The notes beneath the pieces were generated by a model. The model did no database searches. It saw only the letters and a program-made list of their open reading frames with translations, and was not told where the DNA came from. The position numbers were made by a program, and so were the translations under genes. Shown one piece after another: positions 29,866-39,997 of a stretch of DNA of 64,000 bases. This stretch comes from Zizania palustris. Its lineage: Eukaryota > Streptophyta > Magnoliopsida > Poales > Poaceae. Position 1 is the stretch's first letter; the number at the start of each line of letters is the position of its first letter. Location: assembly GCA_019279435.1 (NCBI GenBank), contig JAAALK010000079.1, positions 83,136,162 through 83,200,161 on the forward strand, in the 5' to 3' direction.

Positions 29866-32328
29866 ATGGATAGAGGCAGTAAAATTCCTCTGTTCGATGG
29901 GACTGACTTTGCATACTGGAAGGTGCGCATGGAGGCTTACTTGTTAAGCCAAGGAAATGCAATTTGGGAGATTGTGGACTCACAATACTCCATCCCTGAT
30001 ACCCGCACCACTCAAACCGAAAAAGATCAGTATATTGCCAACTCGAAGGCAAGGAACATACTGTTCATTGGTTTGAGTCGGAGTGAGTTCGATAGGGTGC
30101 AGCACCTTAGGACTGCTAGGGAAATTTGGACAACACTCACTGTCTTTCATGAGGGCTCTGCTCAGATCAAGGCCAGGCGCCAAAGCACCTACAATCAACA
30201 GTATCAGCTGTTTGTGCAGGCACCTGGTGAATCTGTAGATGCCATGTTTTCTCGCTTTGACGCGATAGTGAGTAACTTGCGATCCAACGGGACACTTGCT
30301 TACAGTGATCACGATAGGGCTATCAAGCTTCTCTATGCTCTTGACCGTAGCATATGGGAGGTAAAGATATCCAGCATTGAGGAGTCCACAGGCTATGACA
30401 CTTTGACCTGTGACGAACTCTTTAGCAAGCTGAAGTCCACAGAGATTGCCAAGGCATCTCTTGCAGTGCACAGAAGCTCTTTGCCACAGCCATTGGCATT
30501 GGTTTCTAGCACTAGCCGTGGCACCACTGCAGAACCAAGCACATCAGGCACTGGTGTTCTTGCAGATGGTTTTGCGTTGTCCTCCCTGGTCTCCGTCACA
30601 AAGGAGCAGGTGGATACTCTAGCTGATGATGAGCTTGCTCTCATTGCCCGGAGGTTCACCCGCTTTCATCATGAGAGACGGGATCAGAGGAGAAGTGGTT
30701 TTAGTGGCTGTTATGAATGTGGCGACACCTCTCACATTAAGGCCAATTGCCCCAAGGTCAAAAAGAGAGATGAGAGTGACCGCCCCAAATTCCACAAAAA
30801 GGAGAGGAAGCCCTTTGTGAAGGGCAAGCGCGGCAAGATGGCTAAGAAAGTAGCCAAGGCCGCTTCCAGAGCCTTTGTTGCTGCTCTCAGCGACATCGAC
30901 ACTTCCTCAACTGAGGAGTCGAGCTCTGAGGAGGAGGAGTCCCCAAGGAAGGAGGACAAGAAGGACAAGAAGGGACGTGACTTCACCGGCCTTTGCTTCA
31001 TGGCCGACAGCGATCACAGCGGCGATGAGCTTGACTCATCTGAGGTAAACCTATCATCTGACCAGCTTCTAATTAAATTAGATGAGCTGAATGAAGTTGT
31101 GCTAGGTCAGGATAGATTGCTTGTGCAAGCCGCTAGAGAAAGAAAAGACCTTAGACTTAGGCTAGAATCTGTATCTACTGAATATGCCATGCTTAAGTCT
31201 AAATATGATGATGCTGATTGTGAATCATGTTCTGTTGTCATGAGTGAGCTTGCTCAGTTGCGCTCTGTACATGCTCAAACTCTCTCTGAGCTTGAGACTG
31301 CACAGAAGCAGCTTTTGGAGGTGGATTCTAGACCTCATGAAATTATTGATTGCATGAACTGCTCTTTATTGCGCGATAGCATTAATTTACGTGATAAGCA
31401 TGTTCATGATCTAGAGGCTAGATTGGAGAGGGCCGGTAGTTCTAAGGATGTGCAGCCTGTGTGTGACACATGCATTACCCTTAAGGACCAGCTAGGCACT
31501 GTTAGAGAGCGAGCTGAGAACCTCATGTCCGAAAATGAATACCTTCTTTCTGTGGTAAATAAATGCACTGAGGGGAAGGGTAGGATGGATTTGCTCTTGG
31601 CCAAGACCAAGTTGTGTGCTGACAGAGCCGGGGTAGCTCTAGGTTTGGGTTTTGAGAGGATAGCTTCAGACAGTAAGACCAAGACTGTTTTCACCTCTCC
31701 CACCACCCTAGAGAAAGAGAGAGCTGTGTTGGACACCCCATCAGCCAAAAGGCCTACCCATCCACCAAAGAAAACCACACCTCCTATCAAGAAAAATCCT
31801 CCCAAGAAAACCACTCAAAAGAAACCCAAGGAGCCTGTGAGAGTTGCTCCTATGACCCATGAGAGTGCCCCCAGGAGAGTGTTTCACTGTTCTTATTGTC
31901 AGAGGGCGGGTCATTTGATTGGTTTCTGTTTCCGTCGCATCAAGGATGAGCGACGTGCACAGGCGATGAGCTATCAGGACATGCATTACCCATCTTTAGG
32001 TATGCATGAGTCTGAGTATTACTCTCGTCCTGTTTTCGAGGCTCCTAGTGCTTCTCGGAGAGGTTTTGCTCCTCGAGGTGTTCACCATGTCCCATATGGT
32101 GGTAGACCTCGGGCGAGTAGCTTTGTACCTCGTCAGAGTAGGAGACCTCGACATGCTTTGCGTTCTTTGCATGTAGGTAGACCTCGCACTTTGCATCATT
32201 CTGATTATTATGTGCGTAGACCGTCTACTTTTACTGTGCCTACTACTCGTGTCACTCAGTGCTGGATGCCTCGTCATTATTTTACTCACCCCAGCACTGA
32301 GCGATCGAGACGTTTTCATCATGTGTAG
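29866..32328 (+). CDS. gag: Gag of Copia G (Sirevirus type)
   Basis: An uninterrupted 820-codon frame starts at the first ATG after the primer site (MDRGSKIPLFDG). It shows a UBN2-type Copia gag domain in the first about 200 residues (YWKVRMEAYL, SRFDAIVSNL). A CCHC zinc knuckle lies at about 282-295 (CYECGDTSHIKANC), followed by a Lys/Glu-rich segment. A long helical, Glu/Leu-rich coiled-coil stretch spans about 390-600, and a second CCHC-like knuckle lies near 674 (CSYCQRAGHLIGFC). The tail is Arg/Pro/Tyr-rich. It would form the virus-like particle and bind element RNA. The frame ends at TAG 32326-32328 and pol continues in the same frame, so a fraction of readthrough would give Gag-Pol; a readthrough mechanism is inferred, not shown. 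It is longer than ordinary Copia gag, as usual for Sireviruses. Confidence 0.93.
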   Translation: MDRGSKIPLFDGTDFAYWKVRMEAYLLSQGNAIWEIVDSQYSIPDTRTTQTEKDQYIANSKARNILFIGLSRSEFDRVQHLRTAREIWTTLTVFHEGSAQIKARRQSTYNQQYQLFVQAPGESVDAMFSRFDAIVSNLRSNGTLAYSDHDRAIKLLYALDRSIWEVKISSIEESTGYDTLTCDELFSKLKSTEIAKASLAVHRSSLPQPLALVSSTSRGTTAEPSTSGTGVLADGFALSSLVSVTKEQVDTLADDELALIARRFTRFHHERRDQRRSGFSGCYECGDTSHIKANCPKVKKRDESDRPKFHKKERKPFVKGKRGKMAKKVAKAASRAFVAALSDIDTSSTEESSSEEEESPRKEDKKDKKGRDFTGLCFMADSDHSGDELDSSEVNLSSDQLLIKLDELNEVVLGQDRLLVQAARERKDLRLRLESVSTEYAMLKSKYDDADCESCSVVMSELAQLRSVHAQTLSELETAQKQLLEVDSRPHEIIDCMNCSLLRDSINLRDKHVHDLEARLERAGSSKDVQPVCDTCITLKDQLGTVRERAENLMSENEYLLSVVNKCTEGKGRMDLLLAKTKLCADRAGVALGLGFERIASDSKTKTVFTSPTTLEKERAVLDTPSAKRPTHPPKKTTPPIKKNPPKKTTQKKPKEPVRVAPMTHESAPRRVFHCSYCQRAGHLIGFCFRRIKDERRAQAMSYQDMHYPSLGMHESEYYSRPVFEAPSASRRGFAPRGVHHVPYGGRPRASSFVPRQSRRPRHALRSLHVGRPRTLHHSDYYVRRPSTFTVPTTRVTQCWMPRHYFTHPSTERSRRFHHV

Positions 32329-35300
32329 GCGTCAGGTCGAGGCTTGGAGGGCACGTGGATCATGGACTCCGGTTGTTCGCGCCACATGACCGGAGATGTA
32401 AATTGGTTCTCCAGCCTCACAACAACCAAGCAAAGGGAACATATCACCTTCGGAAACAATCGAAGGAGTAGAGTGAAAGGTAAAGGTGTGGTAAGGATTA
32501 ACACGAACTTCACTCTCAAAGATGTTGCTTTGGTTGAAAATCTGGGATACAATTTGCTGTCTGTATCTCAGTTGCTTGATGAGGGCTTCGAAGTGCGATT
32601 TCATCGCGATACTTCGCAAGTGCTCAATTCAGATGGCGTTGTGGTGTGTAAGATCTTTAGGGTTGGGAGAGTTTTTGGAGCTGATTTTTCAGAGTCGTCT
32701 GGTTCTTCTCATTGTCTTGTTGCACATTCGACTTCTGAGCTTCGGAAGTGGCATAGGAGACTAGGGCATATGAGCTTTGAGTTGCTCGCTCGTTTGAGCG
32801 CCCTAGGCTTGATCCGAGGATTGCCCAAGCTCAAGTTTGAGAAGAATTTAGTTTGCGCTCCTTGTCGACATGGAAAAATGATTGCTGCTTCGCATTCGCC
32901 AGTCACCACGGTGATGACTGAACAGCCCGGAGAACTTCTCCATATGGACACTGTAGGTCCTTCTCGGGTTAGTTCTTTAGGCGGCAAGTGGTATGTACTT
33001 GTTATTGTCGACGATTTCTCTCGCTACTCTTGGGTGTTCTTTCTTGCCAGCAAGGATGAAGTGTTTTCACACTTTCGGAGCCTGGCTTTGAGACTGTTCA
33101 CTGAACTCCCTGGTGCATTAAAATTCATTCGAAGCGATAATGGCACCAAGTTCAAAAATAGTCTCTTTGTTGACTTTTGCATGGAGCATGGCATAGAACA
33201 TCAATTCTCTGCTCCGCGGGTTCCTCAACAGAACGGTGTTGTTGAGAGGAAAAACCGCACTTTGGTTGAGATGGCTAGGACGATGCTTGATGAGCATAGG
33301 ACTCCTAGAAAATTCTGGGCTGAGGCCATGAACACTGCATGTTACATCTCAAACCGAATTTTCTTGCGCTCAATTTTAAACTTGACATCTTATGAGCTGC
33401 GTTTTGGGAGACAGCCCAAGGTTACTCATCTTCGAGTTTTTGGCTGTCGCTGCTTTATCCTAAAACGTGGTAACTTGGATAAATTTGAGTCGCGATCTTC
33501 TGACGGGATCTTTTTGGGCTATACAACTCATGGTCATTCCTATCGTGTTTATAACTTGGAAACTAACACTGTCATCGAGTCATGTGATGTGACTTTTGAT
33601 GAATCAACCCCCTCTGTTAGTTCTGCTTTTGAACAGGCAAATGAACACGACATGGAACAGACTTTATTCGAAGACGAAGATCCCGGAGAATTCGAGGATG
33701 ATCCCCTACTACCCTCGACATCAACCCCCGAAGTAGACCCCGCTTCAACTACTTCGGCACGAGGTCCCGAAGCGACTACCTCAACATCGGTCATCTTGGA
33801 CCACTCCAACGCACAAGTTGAGGGGGAGACTGCATCCCGCCGCGAGGCTCCACATCATGTTCAAAGGATGCACCCTCCCGAGCAGATCATTGGTGAGCTT
33901 GATCAAAGGGTAACTCGTTCTCATGCCCATTTCACTAATGCTGCTTTTGTTGCTTCTTTCGAGCCCTTAGATGTTAGTCATGCACTTTCTGATTCTAGTT
34001 GGATCAATGCCATGCATGAAGAGCTTGAGAATTTTGAAAGAAACCAAGTCTGGACTTTAGTTGATCCTCCACCAAATGTTCATTTCATAGGAACAAAATG
34101 GATTTTCAAAAATAAACAAGGGGAGGATGGGACAATTGTTAGAAATAAGGCTAGACTTGTAGCTCAGGGCTTTTCTCAACTAGAAGGGATTGATTTTACT
34201 GAAACTTTTGCACCTGTTGCTCGCCTTGAGGCCATTAGGATTTTGCTTGCCTTTGCGACATCCCGGGGATTCAAACTCTATCAAATGGATGTCAAAAGTG
34301 CTTTTCTTAATGGCTTCATAGGTGAAGATGTTTATGTAAAACAACCCCCTGGTTTTGAAAACCCCAAGTACCCACATAAAGTCCTTAAACTTCATAAGGC
34401 TCTTTATGGACTCAAGCAGGCCCCTCGGGCTTGGTATGATAGACTTAAGTCTTTTCTGCTTGAGCGAGGGTATTTGATGGGCTCTGTTGATAAAACTTTG
34501 TTTACTCTCAAGCATGGCAAAGATTTCCTCCTAGTTCAGATTTATGTGGATGATATCATCTTTGGTGGCTCTTCTCATGCTTTGGTTGCCGAGTTTGCAG
34601 ATACCATGAGCAGGGAATTTGAAATGTCAATGATGGGTGAACTCACCTTTTTCCTTGGTTTGCAAATCAAGCAAAGCAAACAAGGTACTTTTGTCCACCA
34701 GACAAAGTACACCAAGGATCTGCTCAAGAAGTTCGACATGTCCGATGCGAAGCCCCTCGCCACTCCAATGGCTACATCTGTAGCATTGGACCCTGACGAA
34801 GATGGAGAAGCCGTAGATCAGAAGGAGTTCCGGAGCATGATCGGCTCCCTCCTCTACTTGACTGCCACGAGGCCGGACATACACTTCGCAGTATGTCTGT
34901 GCGCTCGTTTTCAGGCTTCACCACGAGCTTCGCACCGCCAAGCGGTTAAGCGCATCTTAAGGTATCTCAAACACACCCTTGAATTTGGCATATGGTATTC
35001 ATCGTATTCATCTTTATGTCTTAGAGGTTATTCAGATGCGGATTTTGCTGGGTGTAGAATTGATAGGAAGAGTACCTCTGGTACTTGTCATTTTCTGGGT
35101 ACGTCTCTGGTTTGCTGGTCTTCCCGCAAACAGTCTAGTGTTGCACAATCAACGGCTGAAGCCGAATATGTTGCTGCAGCTAGCTGTTGCTCTCAGATTT
35201 TGTGGATGGTTTCCACTTTGCGGGATTTCGGGTTAGATTATAAGAGTGTTCCACTTTTCTGTGATAACACTAGTGCTATTTGTATTGCAAACAACCCGGT

Positions 35301-35496
35301 TCAGCACTCCAGAACCAAACACATTGATGTACGGTATCATTTTCTCAGAGATCACAATGAGAAGGGTGATATTGAACTTCAATATGTTGATACCCAACAC
35401 CAGCTTGCCGATATTTTTACAAAACCCCTCGATGCCTCTCGATTTGCTTACTTGCGTGGGGAACTTGGTATTTGTCATCCCTACGGCATTTTGTGA
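32329..35496 (+). CDS. pol: Pol of Copia G (protease, integrase, RT, RNase H)
   Basis: The frame is open from just after the gag TAG to a stop at 35494-35496; the first ATG is at 32344. Domains in Copia order: protease with WIMDSGCSRHM near the start; pre-integrase HHCC (WHRRLGHM...CAPCRHGK); integrase core with HMDTVGPS, RSDNGTKF and QQNGVVERKN, all three acidic catalytic residues present; RT with KARLVAQGF, MDVKSAFLNG and YVDDIIFG; and RNase H with GYSDADFAG and STAEAEYVA, ending ADIFTKPLD. No frameshift or stop was found, so by sequence this pol is coding-competent. No env-like frame follows: 35497-36360 is non-coding. Confidence 0.94.
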   Translation, partial: ASGRGLEGTWIMDSGCSRHMTGDVNWFSSLTTTKQREHITFGNNRRSRVKGKGVVRINTNFTLKDVALVENLGYNLLSVSQLLDEGFEVRFHRDTSQVLNSDGVVVCKIFRVGRVFGADFSESSGSSHCLVAHSTSELRKWHRRLGHMSFELLARLSALGLIRGLPKLKFEKNLVCAPCRHGKMIAASHSPVTTVMTEQPGELLHMDTVGPSRVSSLGGKWYVLVIVDDFSRYSWVFFLASKDEVFSHFRSLALRLFTELPGALKFIRSDNGTKFKNSLFVDFCMEHGIEHQFSAPRVPQQNGVVERKNRTLVEMARTMLDEHRTPRKFWAEAMNTACYISNRIFLRSILNLTSYELRFGRQPKVTHLRVFGCRCFILKRGNLDKFESRSSDGIFLGYTTHGHSYRVYNLETNTVIESCDVTFDESTPSVSSAFEQANEHDMEQTLFEDEDPGEFEDDPLLPSTSTPEVDPASTTSARGPEATTSTSVILDHSNAQVEGETASRREAPHHVQRMHPPEQIIGELDQRVTRSHAHFTNAAFVASFEPLDVSHALSDSSWINAMHEELENFERNQVWTLVDPPPNVHFIGTKWIFKNKQGEDGTIVRNKARLVAQGFSQLEGIDFTETFAPVARLEAIRILLAFATSRGFKLYQMDVKSAFLNGFIGEDVYVKQPPGFENPKYPHKVLKLHKALYGLKQAPRAWYDRLKSFLLERGYLMGSVDKTLFTLKHGKDFLLVQIYVDDIIFGGSSHALVAEFADTMSREFEMSMMGELTFFLGLQIKQSKQGTFVHQTKYTKDLLKKFDMSDAKPLATPMATSVALDPDEDGEAVDQKEFRSMIGSLLYLTATRPDIHFAVCLCARFQASPRASHRQAVKRILRYLKHTLEFGIWYSSYSSLCLRGYSDADFAGCRIDRKSTSGTCHFLGTSLVCWSSRKQSSVAQSTAEAEYVAAASCCSQILWMVSTLRDFGLDYKSVPLFCDNTSAICIANNPVQHSRTKHIDVRYHFLRDHNEKGDIELQYVDTQHQLADIFTKPLDASRFAYLRGELGICHPYGIL

Positions 35497-36369
35497 GGGG
35501 GAGCTAATTTTAATTGTCTTGCATATGCTCATTATGTGTGGAATTGCACTTACATCTTTTGCTATTATATGCCTGCTTTTAATTCAAAGAAATCATGACA
35601 GCTCAGCTCTATGAAATATGTCTGGAACATTGATTGTGCATGATGTTTTATTTTCTAAAATCAAAACTTGCTCACCGCACAATCTAGTATCTAGCTTGTT
35701 TAGGCTGGACTGCTTTTAGCTATCTTTTATCTACTTGACAGCAAGACACTGTTCTTTGGATGCGATAATTTGCAACTTGAAAAATGTGTTCATTATTCAT
35801 GGATATTCATCAAATATTAAATTCATCAAAATCACAATCAAAACTCCATGATTTGCCTGGTTTCAATGAAAAGATCCAGGAGGGTTTGTTTGTCGCACTA
35901 CCCTATTCTAGACTGCTCACCATTGCACATTGGTCTGAACTGGGATAGTGTAGTGTATGCCAAAATCACTGCCTTAAGCTTCAAATGGCTTTCATGCCTA
36001 GGCTTGGCTTGATTGGAAAGTATAAGGTGGACAAACAAATAACCCCTGGCATTAAGAAAAAAGAACAGCAAAATTAATTGCTCATCAAGTTTGCTTTCAC
36101 AGCTCCTTTTGAACAAGACTTGTCTGTCTAGGGTAGAATTTGTTAGCTTTGCGCAGTCCTTGCCTTCACATGTCTAGCTGCTTTGACTAAGTGGTGATGC
36201 TTTTATCTTAAAATGACAAAATCACATGCCATCATCTTGTTTCACAGATTGTTAAATTGAGCTGAGCACATGATCATTAGTTTTAATGTTGGCATATTTT
36301 TGCATTATATGTCTTTGCAATTCTATTCATTCCGAAGCTTTGCATCTTTTGATTGCTCCTTGATGCTTG

Positions 36370-36666
36370 CATTGCCAAAGGGGGAGAGGTTTGCTATGTT
36401 CTCTGCCGCAAGAAGGCATAATTTTGAAGGGGGGAGAGATTTTTGACATAAAGGGGGAGAAAAATTTGCTTAACTCAGGGGGAGTTCTTTTTAAAGGGGA
36501 GATTTGCCAAAGGGGCTTTTACTCTTTCACAAAGGGGGAGAAAAATTCTTTTATCAAGTGACATGCTTTGGCTCTTTTGGAGTTTTTATGGTCACTTGTG
36601 TGCTGAAAGTTTTTAAATTTTCTTGAACTTCGATTTGGTTGTCAATGCACTCATCAAGGGGGAGAT
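36370..36666 (+). other. Multiple polypurine tracts upstream of the 3' LTR of Copia G
   Basis: At least seven purine blocks of the form AAAGGGGGAGA or near variants occur at about 36375, 36428, 36450, 36477, 36494, 36530 and 36655. The last (AAGGGGGAGAT) is next to the LTR and is the probable plus-strand primer. Repetition of this tract is a known feature of Sireviruses. Confidence 0.88.
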
Positions 36667-38644
36667 TGAGAAACCAAGGGTGGTTTCGGTGTTTTGTGAT
36701 GAGTGATTGACAGACTTTTACCCTCTGTTCGAAGGGTACCTCCGAAGGGGCTTCGGAGGTGGTTCTCCGAAGTGTGTTCAGAGGTGTGTCACCGGAGTGT
36801 GTTCGGTGTTTGCTTGCTGCAGCTGTGCAGCGGAGTGTACCTGTCAGAGGGGTCCGGCAGTACATGATGACAGGGTTCGTACCAATGGCTTCGGTACTTT
36901 GGGCGGTACACCGGAGTGTGTGCCGGAGGTTGCTAACCCGGAGAGGTCTCCGGAGTACTGGATACACTTGTTTGCTTGTCTGTGGTGCGCAGGGACTTCG
37001 GAGGCGACGGACAGGGTTCGAGCCAGGTGAACCTGGGTCAAGCGGGTGGCTTGATGCCAGGGGAGCGGGGAGCTCCGTCACGGTGGCTGCGAAGGTGGTC
37101 CGGGTCGGTCCTCGGGTCGAGACGCGCCAGGTGAAGGCAGAGAGTGCGGAGCGTGGCTCCGGCTGAAGGTACTCCGTGACAAAGTCCTCGGAGGTGAGGC
37201 ACTTCGAAGGAACTCCGAATGGAGTGACTTCGGAGTTGGTGGAACAAGTCCTCTACGGAGGCATGGAATTCGAAGTGTGCTCCGGAGGGAGACACTCGAA
37301 GGTGGCCCGACGAAGGTCTCAGAAGTCGAGGCGCATCGAAGGCATGGTCCGGGTGAGGCTTGTCGAGGAGTGTGCTCGGGGAGAGGCACTGCGACGGAGT
37401 GCTCATGGAATGCTTCATGCGGAGGCCTTGGACGAAGGAGGGACTTCGAAGGGTGGTACTCCGAAGGTGGGGCTTCGGAGTGAGGATGACTTGTGGTGCT
37501 TCGGCCATGGATGGCTTCGGTACACGGACGGACGGTGTTCGAGCTGGGAGTAGCTGCGAAGCCGTGGTGATCCACTCCGGAGGTGGTGGTGCGAAGGCCC
37601 AAGGGCTTTGACGGCTTCGGCTCAAAACCGTCACTGTATCGAAGGACTTCTTCGGCAGAGCGAAGGCCAACAGGCTGCAGGCTTCTCGCCGAAGCTACCG
37701 CACCCTCTGGTGCGAAGGGAGGTTCCAGAAGTCAACACTGTAAAGGCTGACACTGTCTGTTCTGAAAAAGGCTGACACTGTCCCCTCTGCAGCTGACAGA
37801 GAAGCCTCCAAAATAAAGGTGGACTACCTTTTGTACCCCTTAGTTCTGTAGAGACAAAATGGATGTAAACCCTAGGGGTAAAGTAGTCACTTCCTTAGGA
37901 TGAAGCCGTGGGCTATAAATATGGGAGCTCGGTAGGTAACATTTAACACTTTGAGCATTTACTGTTGAGCTCCTGTAGACAGACCTCGCTGTATTCATTC
38001 TGAGTTCAATTTATTTCGTGTTCCTTGTTCAAGCGGCGAAGCCCTGTTTTTCTTGTGCTTTTTGCTTGAGCTCGCTTTCCATACTTCGCTGGTTTAGTAC
38101 ACCGAAGCCTGTCGAGGCGAAGGTTGTTTTTCGTGCGAAGTGTGTTTAGTCAGTGTGCTCTCGCTCTGTGTAACAGGAGGTGCAACCTCGCTGCTTACTA
38201 GCGAAGCCCTGACCGAGGCCCGTTGTGCTTCTTGTGTCGAAGCCCTTAGCTTAGTTCGTTTTGTGTGCGTGTAGACCTTCGCGTACGAAGCCCAGCACCA
38301 GTTGCTGTTGCCAAGTACTTGGTCGAAGTCCTCAGAGGGCTGTCCACTCTTGCGAAGGGTGAAGTGCGAAGCCTGCTCGAAGCACCTCGTGTGCGGAGCC
38401 TGCACTGACTTAGCAGAGTAGATTTTCGAGGGTTGTTCGTGGAGCGAAGTCTTCTTGGCTTCGAACTTTTGCTCCTGCGAAGCCTGTGTTCGGAGCTGTC
38501 GAAGTACCTCCGAACCAGACCTTCGAAGGTTGTGTTCGAAGCCTGTTCCGCAGAAGACAGAACAGAACCGAAGGCTAAGTTTTTAGCCCGAAATTTTAAA
38601 AGCTCCCATTCACCCCCCCTCTGGTCGCCGTTTCCGGTCCAACA
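36667..38644 (+). repeat. 3' LTR of Copia G
   Basis: 1978 bp, identical to the 5' LTR except for three substitutions noticed by eye: 28005-28015 versus 36845-36855, near 28348 versus 37191, and near 28776 versus 37619. Confidence 0.95.
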
Positions 38645-38649
38645 GACTG

Positions 38650-39990
38650 AAACAAGGTATTGGGTGTGAGAAATACGGAAGAAGAGATGGATACGACACA
38701 AAGGCATATACAAAGATAGGCCGATGAGGAAACTTCAACTACCAGCAAGGTGTTAGCGCAAGGAACCTGCACGGTTAAACGAGTGATCGGCATCGGCTAC
38801 AAAACAAATGAAATGGTAAACATACATTCCACAAAGCAGCATCATAGGCAAAGGTTGAAGGCTTACTAGAGGCGACGAAATTGAGGCTGGCGGGGTCACG
38901 TGACTAGTTCGGGCCCTGGTGGATCGACGCACACCCACGCCCGGTGACTGGCGTTTGCGCACTAGGGTCTTGAACCATCTTCCGCTAACCTAGGCCGTGG
39001 AGGTGGTGGCACCGACACCTAGATTGGAGATGACCATTACAGGTTCATACTGTATTGGCCAACCACTCAGGCTCTCAGAAGATGTGTCGAGGTCATCCTC
39101 CCGCATAGGAAAAAATGAGTGAGAGGCAAGAAAGCAATTGGGGTAAACAAAGAACAAGTTGAAGTGTCTACCTTAGAAACTGCATCGGCGTGGTCCGGGT
39201 GCAGCCGCTCGTAGTACACCCTCGAGGGGCGATTGAAGAGATGCATCTTCCACTCATCCCACCATTGACGATAGGCGGTGGATGACACGCAGCAGGATGA
39301 CCAAGGGGAGGGATCACCAAAAGGGATCTTATCGATCATGCAGAGAAGACGGTCTTACTCCACATTATCTTTGACCTCCCCGCGGACTTGGATTCGGCCA
39401 ATGAAGAAAATATAAGGGGGAAGCTGGTCGAATCCTAATTGTCTTGCAAAAACTATTGGTTGGTAGAATTCGTAAGAGGCCTTCCGATTGCCAACGGTAA
39501 AGTTGATGGGGAGAAGGCAAGGAGAGATTGAGGCCTTGAAAATATTAATGGAATCCTCATCTCGACACACATCGGTTAATATCAACCGATGGGGAGATTC
39601 GTACTCTGATTGGTATCCAAATGGATACCAGGTGATCTGGTTGGCAGGAAAACTAGAATAAAAACCCTTGAAATAGAGGATCAAGGATTCAGAACACATA
39701 CAGAAATTGGTGCGGTAAGCGGTCGCCTTGCCTAAAGAATAGCATCAGCGATAGACCGGATTAGGATGATTCGGGAAAATCAAAAGGAAATTGCATTAAA
39801 GTGAGAGGGGGATCGTTGACCACTTTGGCAGTATAAATATTGAGCAAAAGTTACAAAAACCACCATAGACCGCCAAGGTAGCCGATAGGCTCGCCAGCTG
39901 ATATCTTGATCGATATTTGGTGAAGAAGGTTGTAGGTGGCTCCAAGTAGGTATCGGCTAAGGGGGGTCTTTTGGTTTGCAGCAAGCTGCT
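38650..39990 (-). pseudogene. 5' part of the antisense gene of D3, PMD-like (aminotransferase-like) region
   Basis: Minus-strand frames reading leftward from 39984 encode, first, SRYQLASLSATLAVYGGFC. After a break comes a 114-codon block (39699-39355) with FYSSFPANQITWYPFGYQS, SPHRLILTDVC and YEFYQPIVFARQLGFDQLPP. A further block at 39339-39067 has WWDEWKMHLFNRPSRVYYE. This text resembles the plant mobile domain found in antisense genes of Tat-group Gypsy elements and in host proteins such as MAIN/MAIL1; identification is from memory of the family. Exons probably end near AVSK at about 39170. The gene continues at 27793 beyond Copia G. Stops between blocks may be introns or damage. Confidence 0.55.
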
Positions 39991-39997
39991 CGGCTAG

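Larger units (their letters stand above)
27824..38644 (+). mobile_element. Copia element G, Sirevirus type, young and nearly intact
   Basis: A full-length element of 10821 bp has perfect target duplications GACTG (27819-27823 and 38645-38649). The LTRs are two 1978-bp copies that I could tell apart at only three positions. The primer site is TGGTATCAGAGC at 29804-29815. Gag and pol share one frame, separated by a single TAG, and repeated AAGGGGGAGA purine tracts precede the 3' LTR. The large gag with two zinc knuckles, the iMet primer site and the multiplied purine tracts are hallmarks of the Sirevirus (Maximus/SIRE) lineage. It interrupts the antisense gene of D3. Confidence 0.96.

Noticed and set aside
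36667..38644. The duplicate 1978-bp blocks as a segmental duplication
   Set aside because: Primer site after the first copy, purine tracts before the second, TG/CA ends and the GACTG target duplication show they are the two LTRs of one element.
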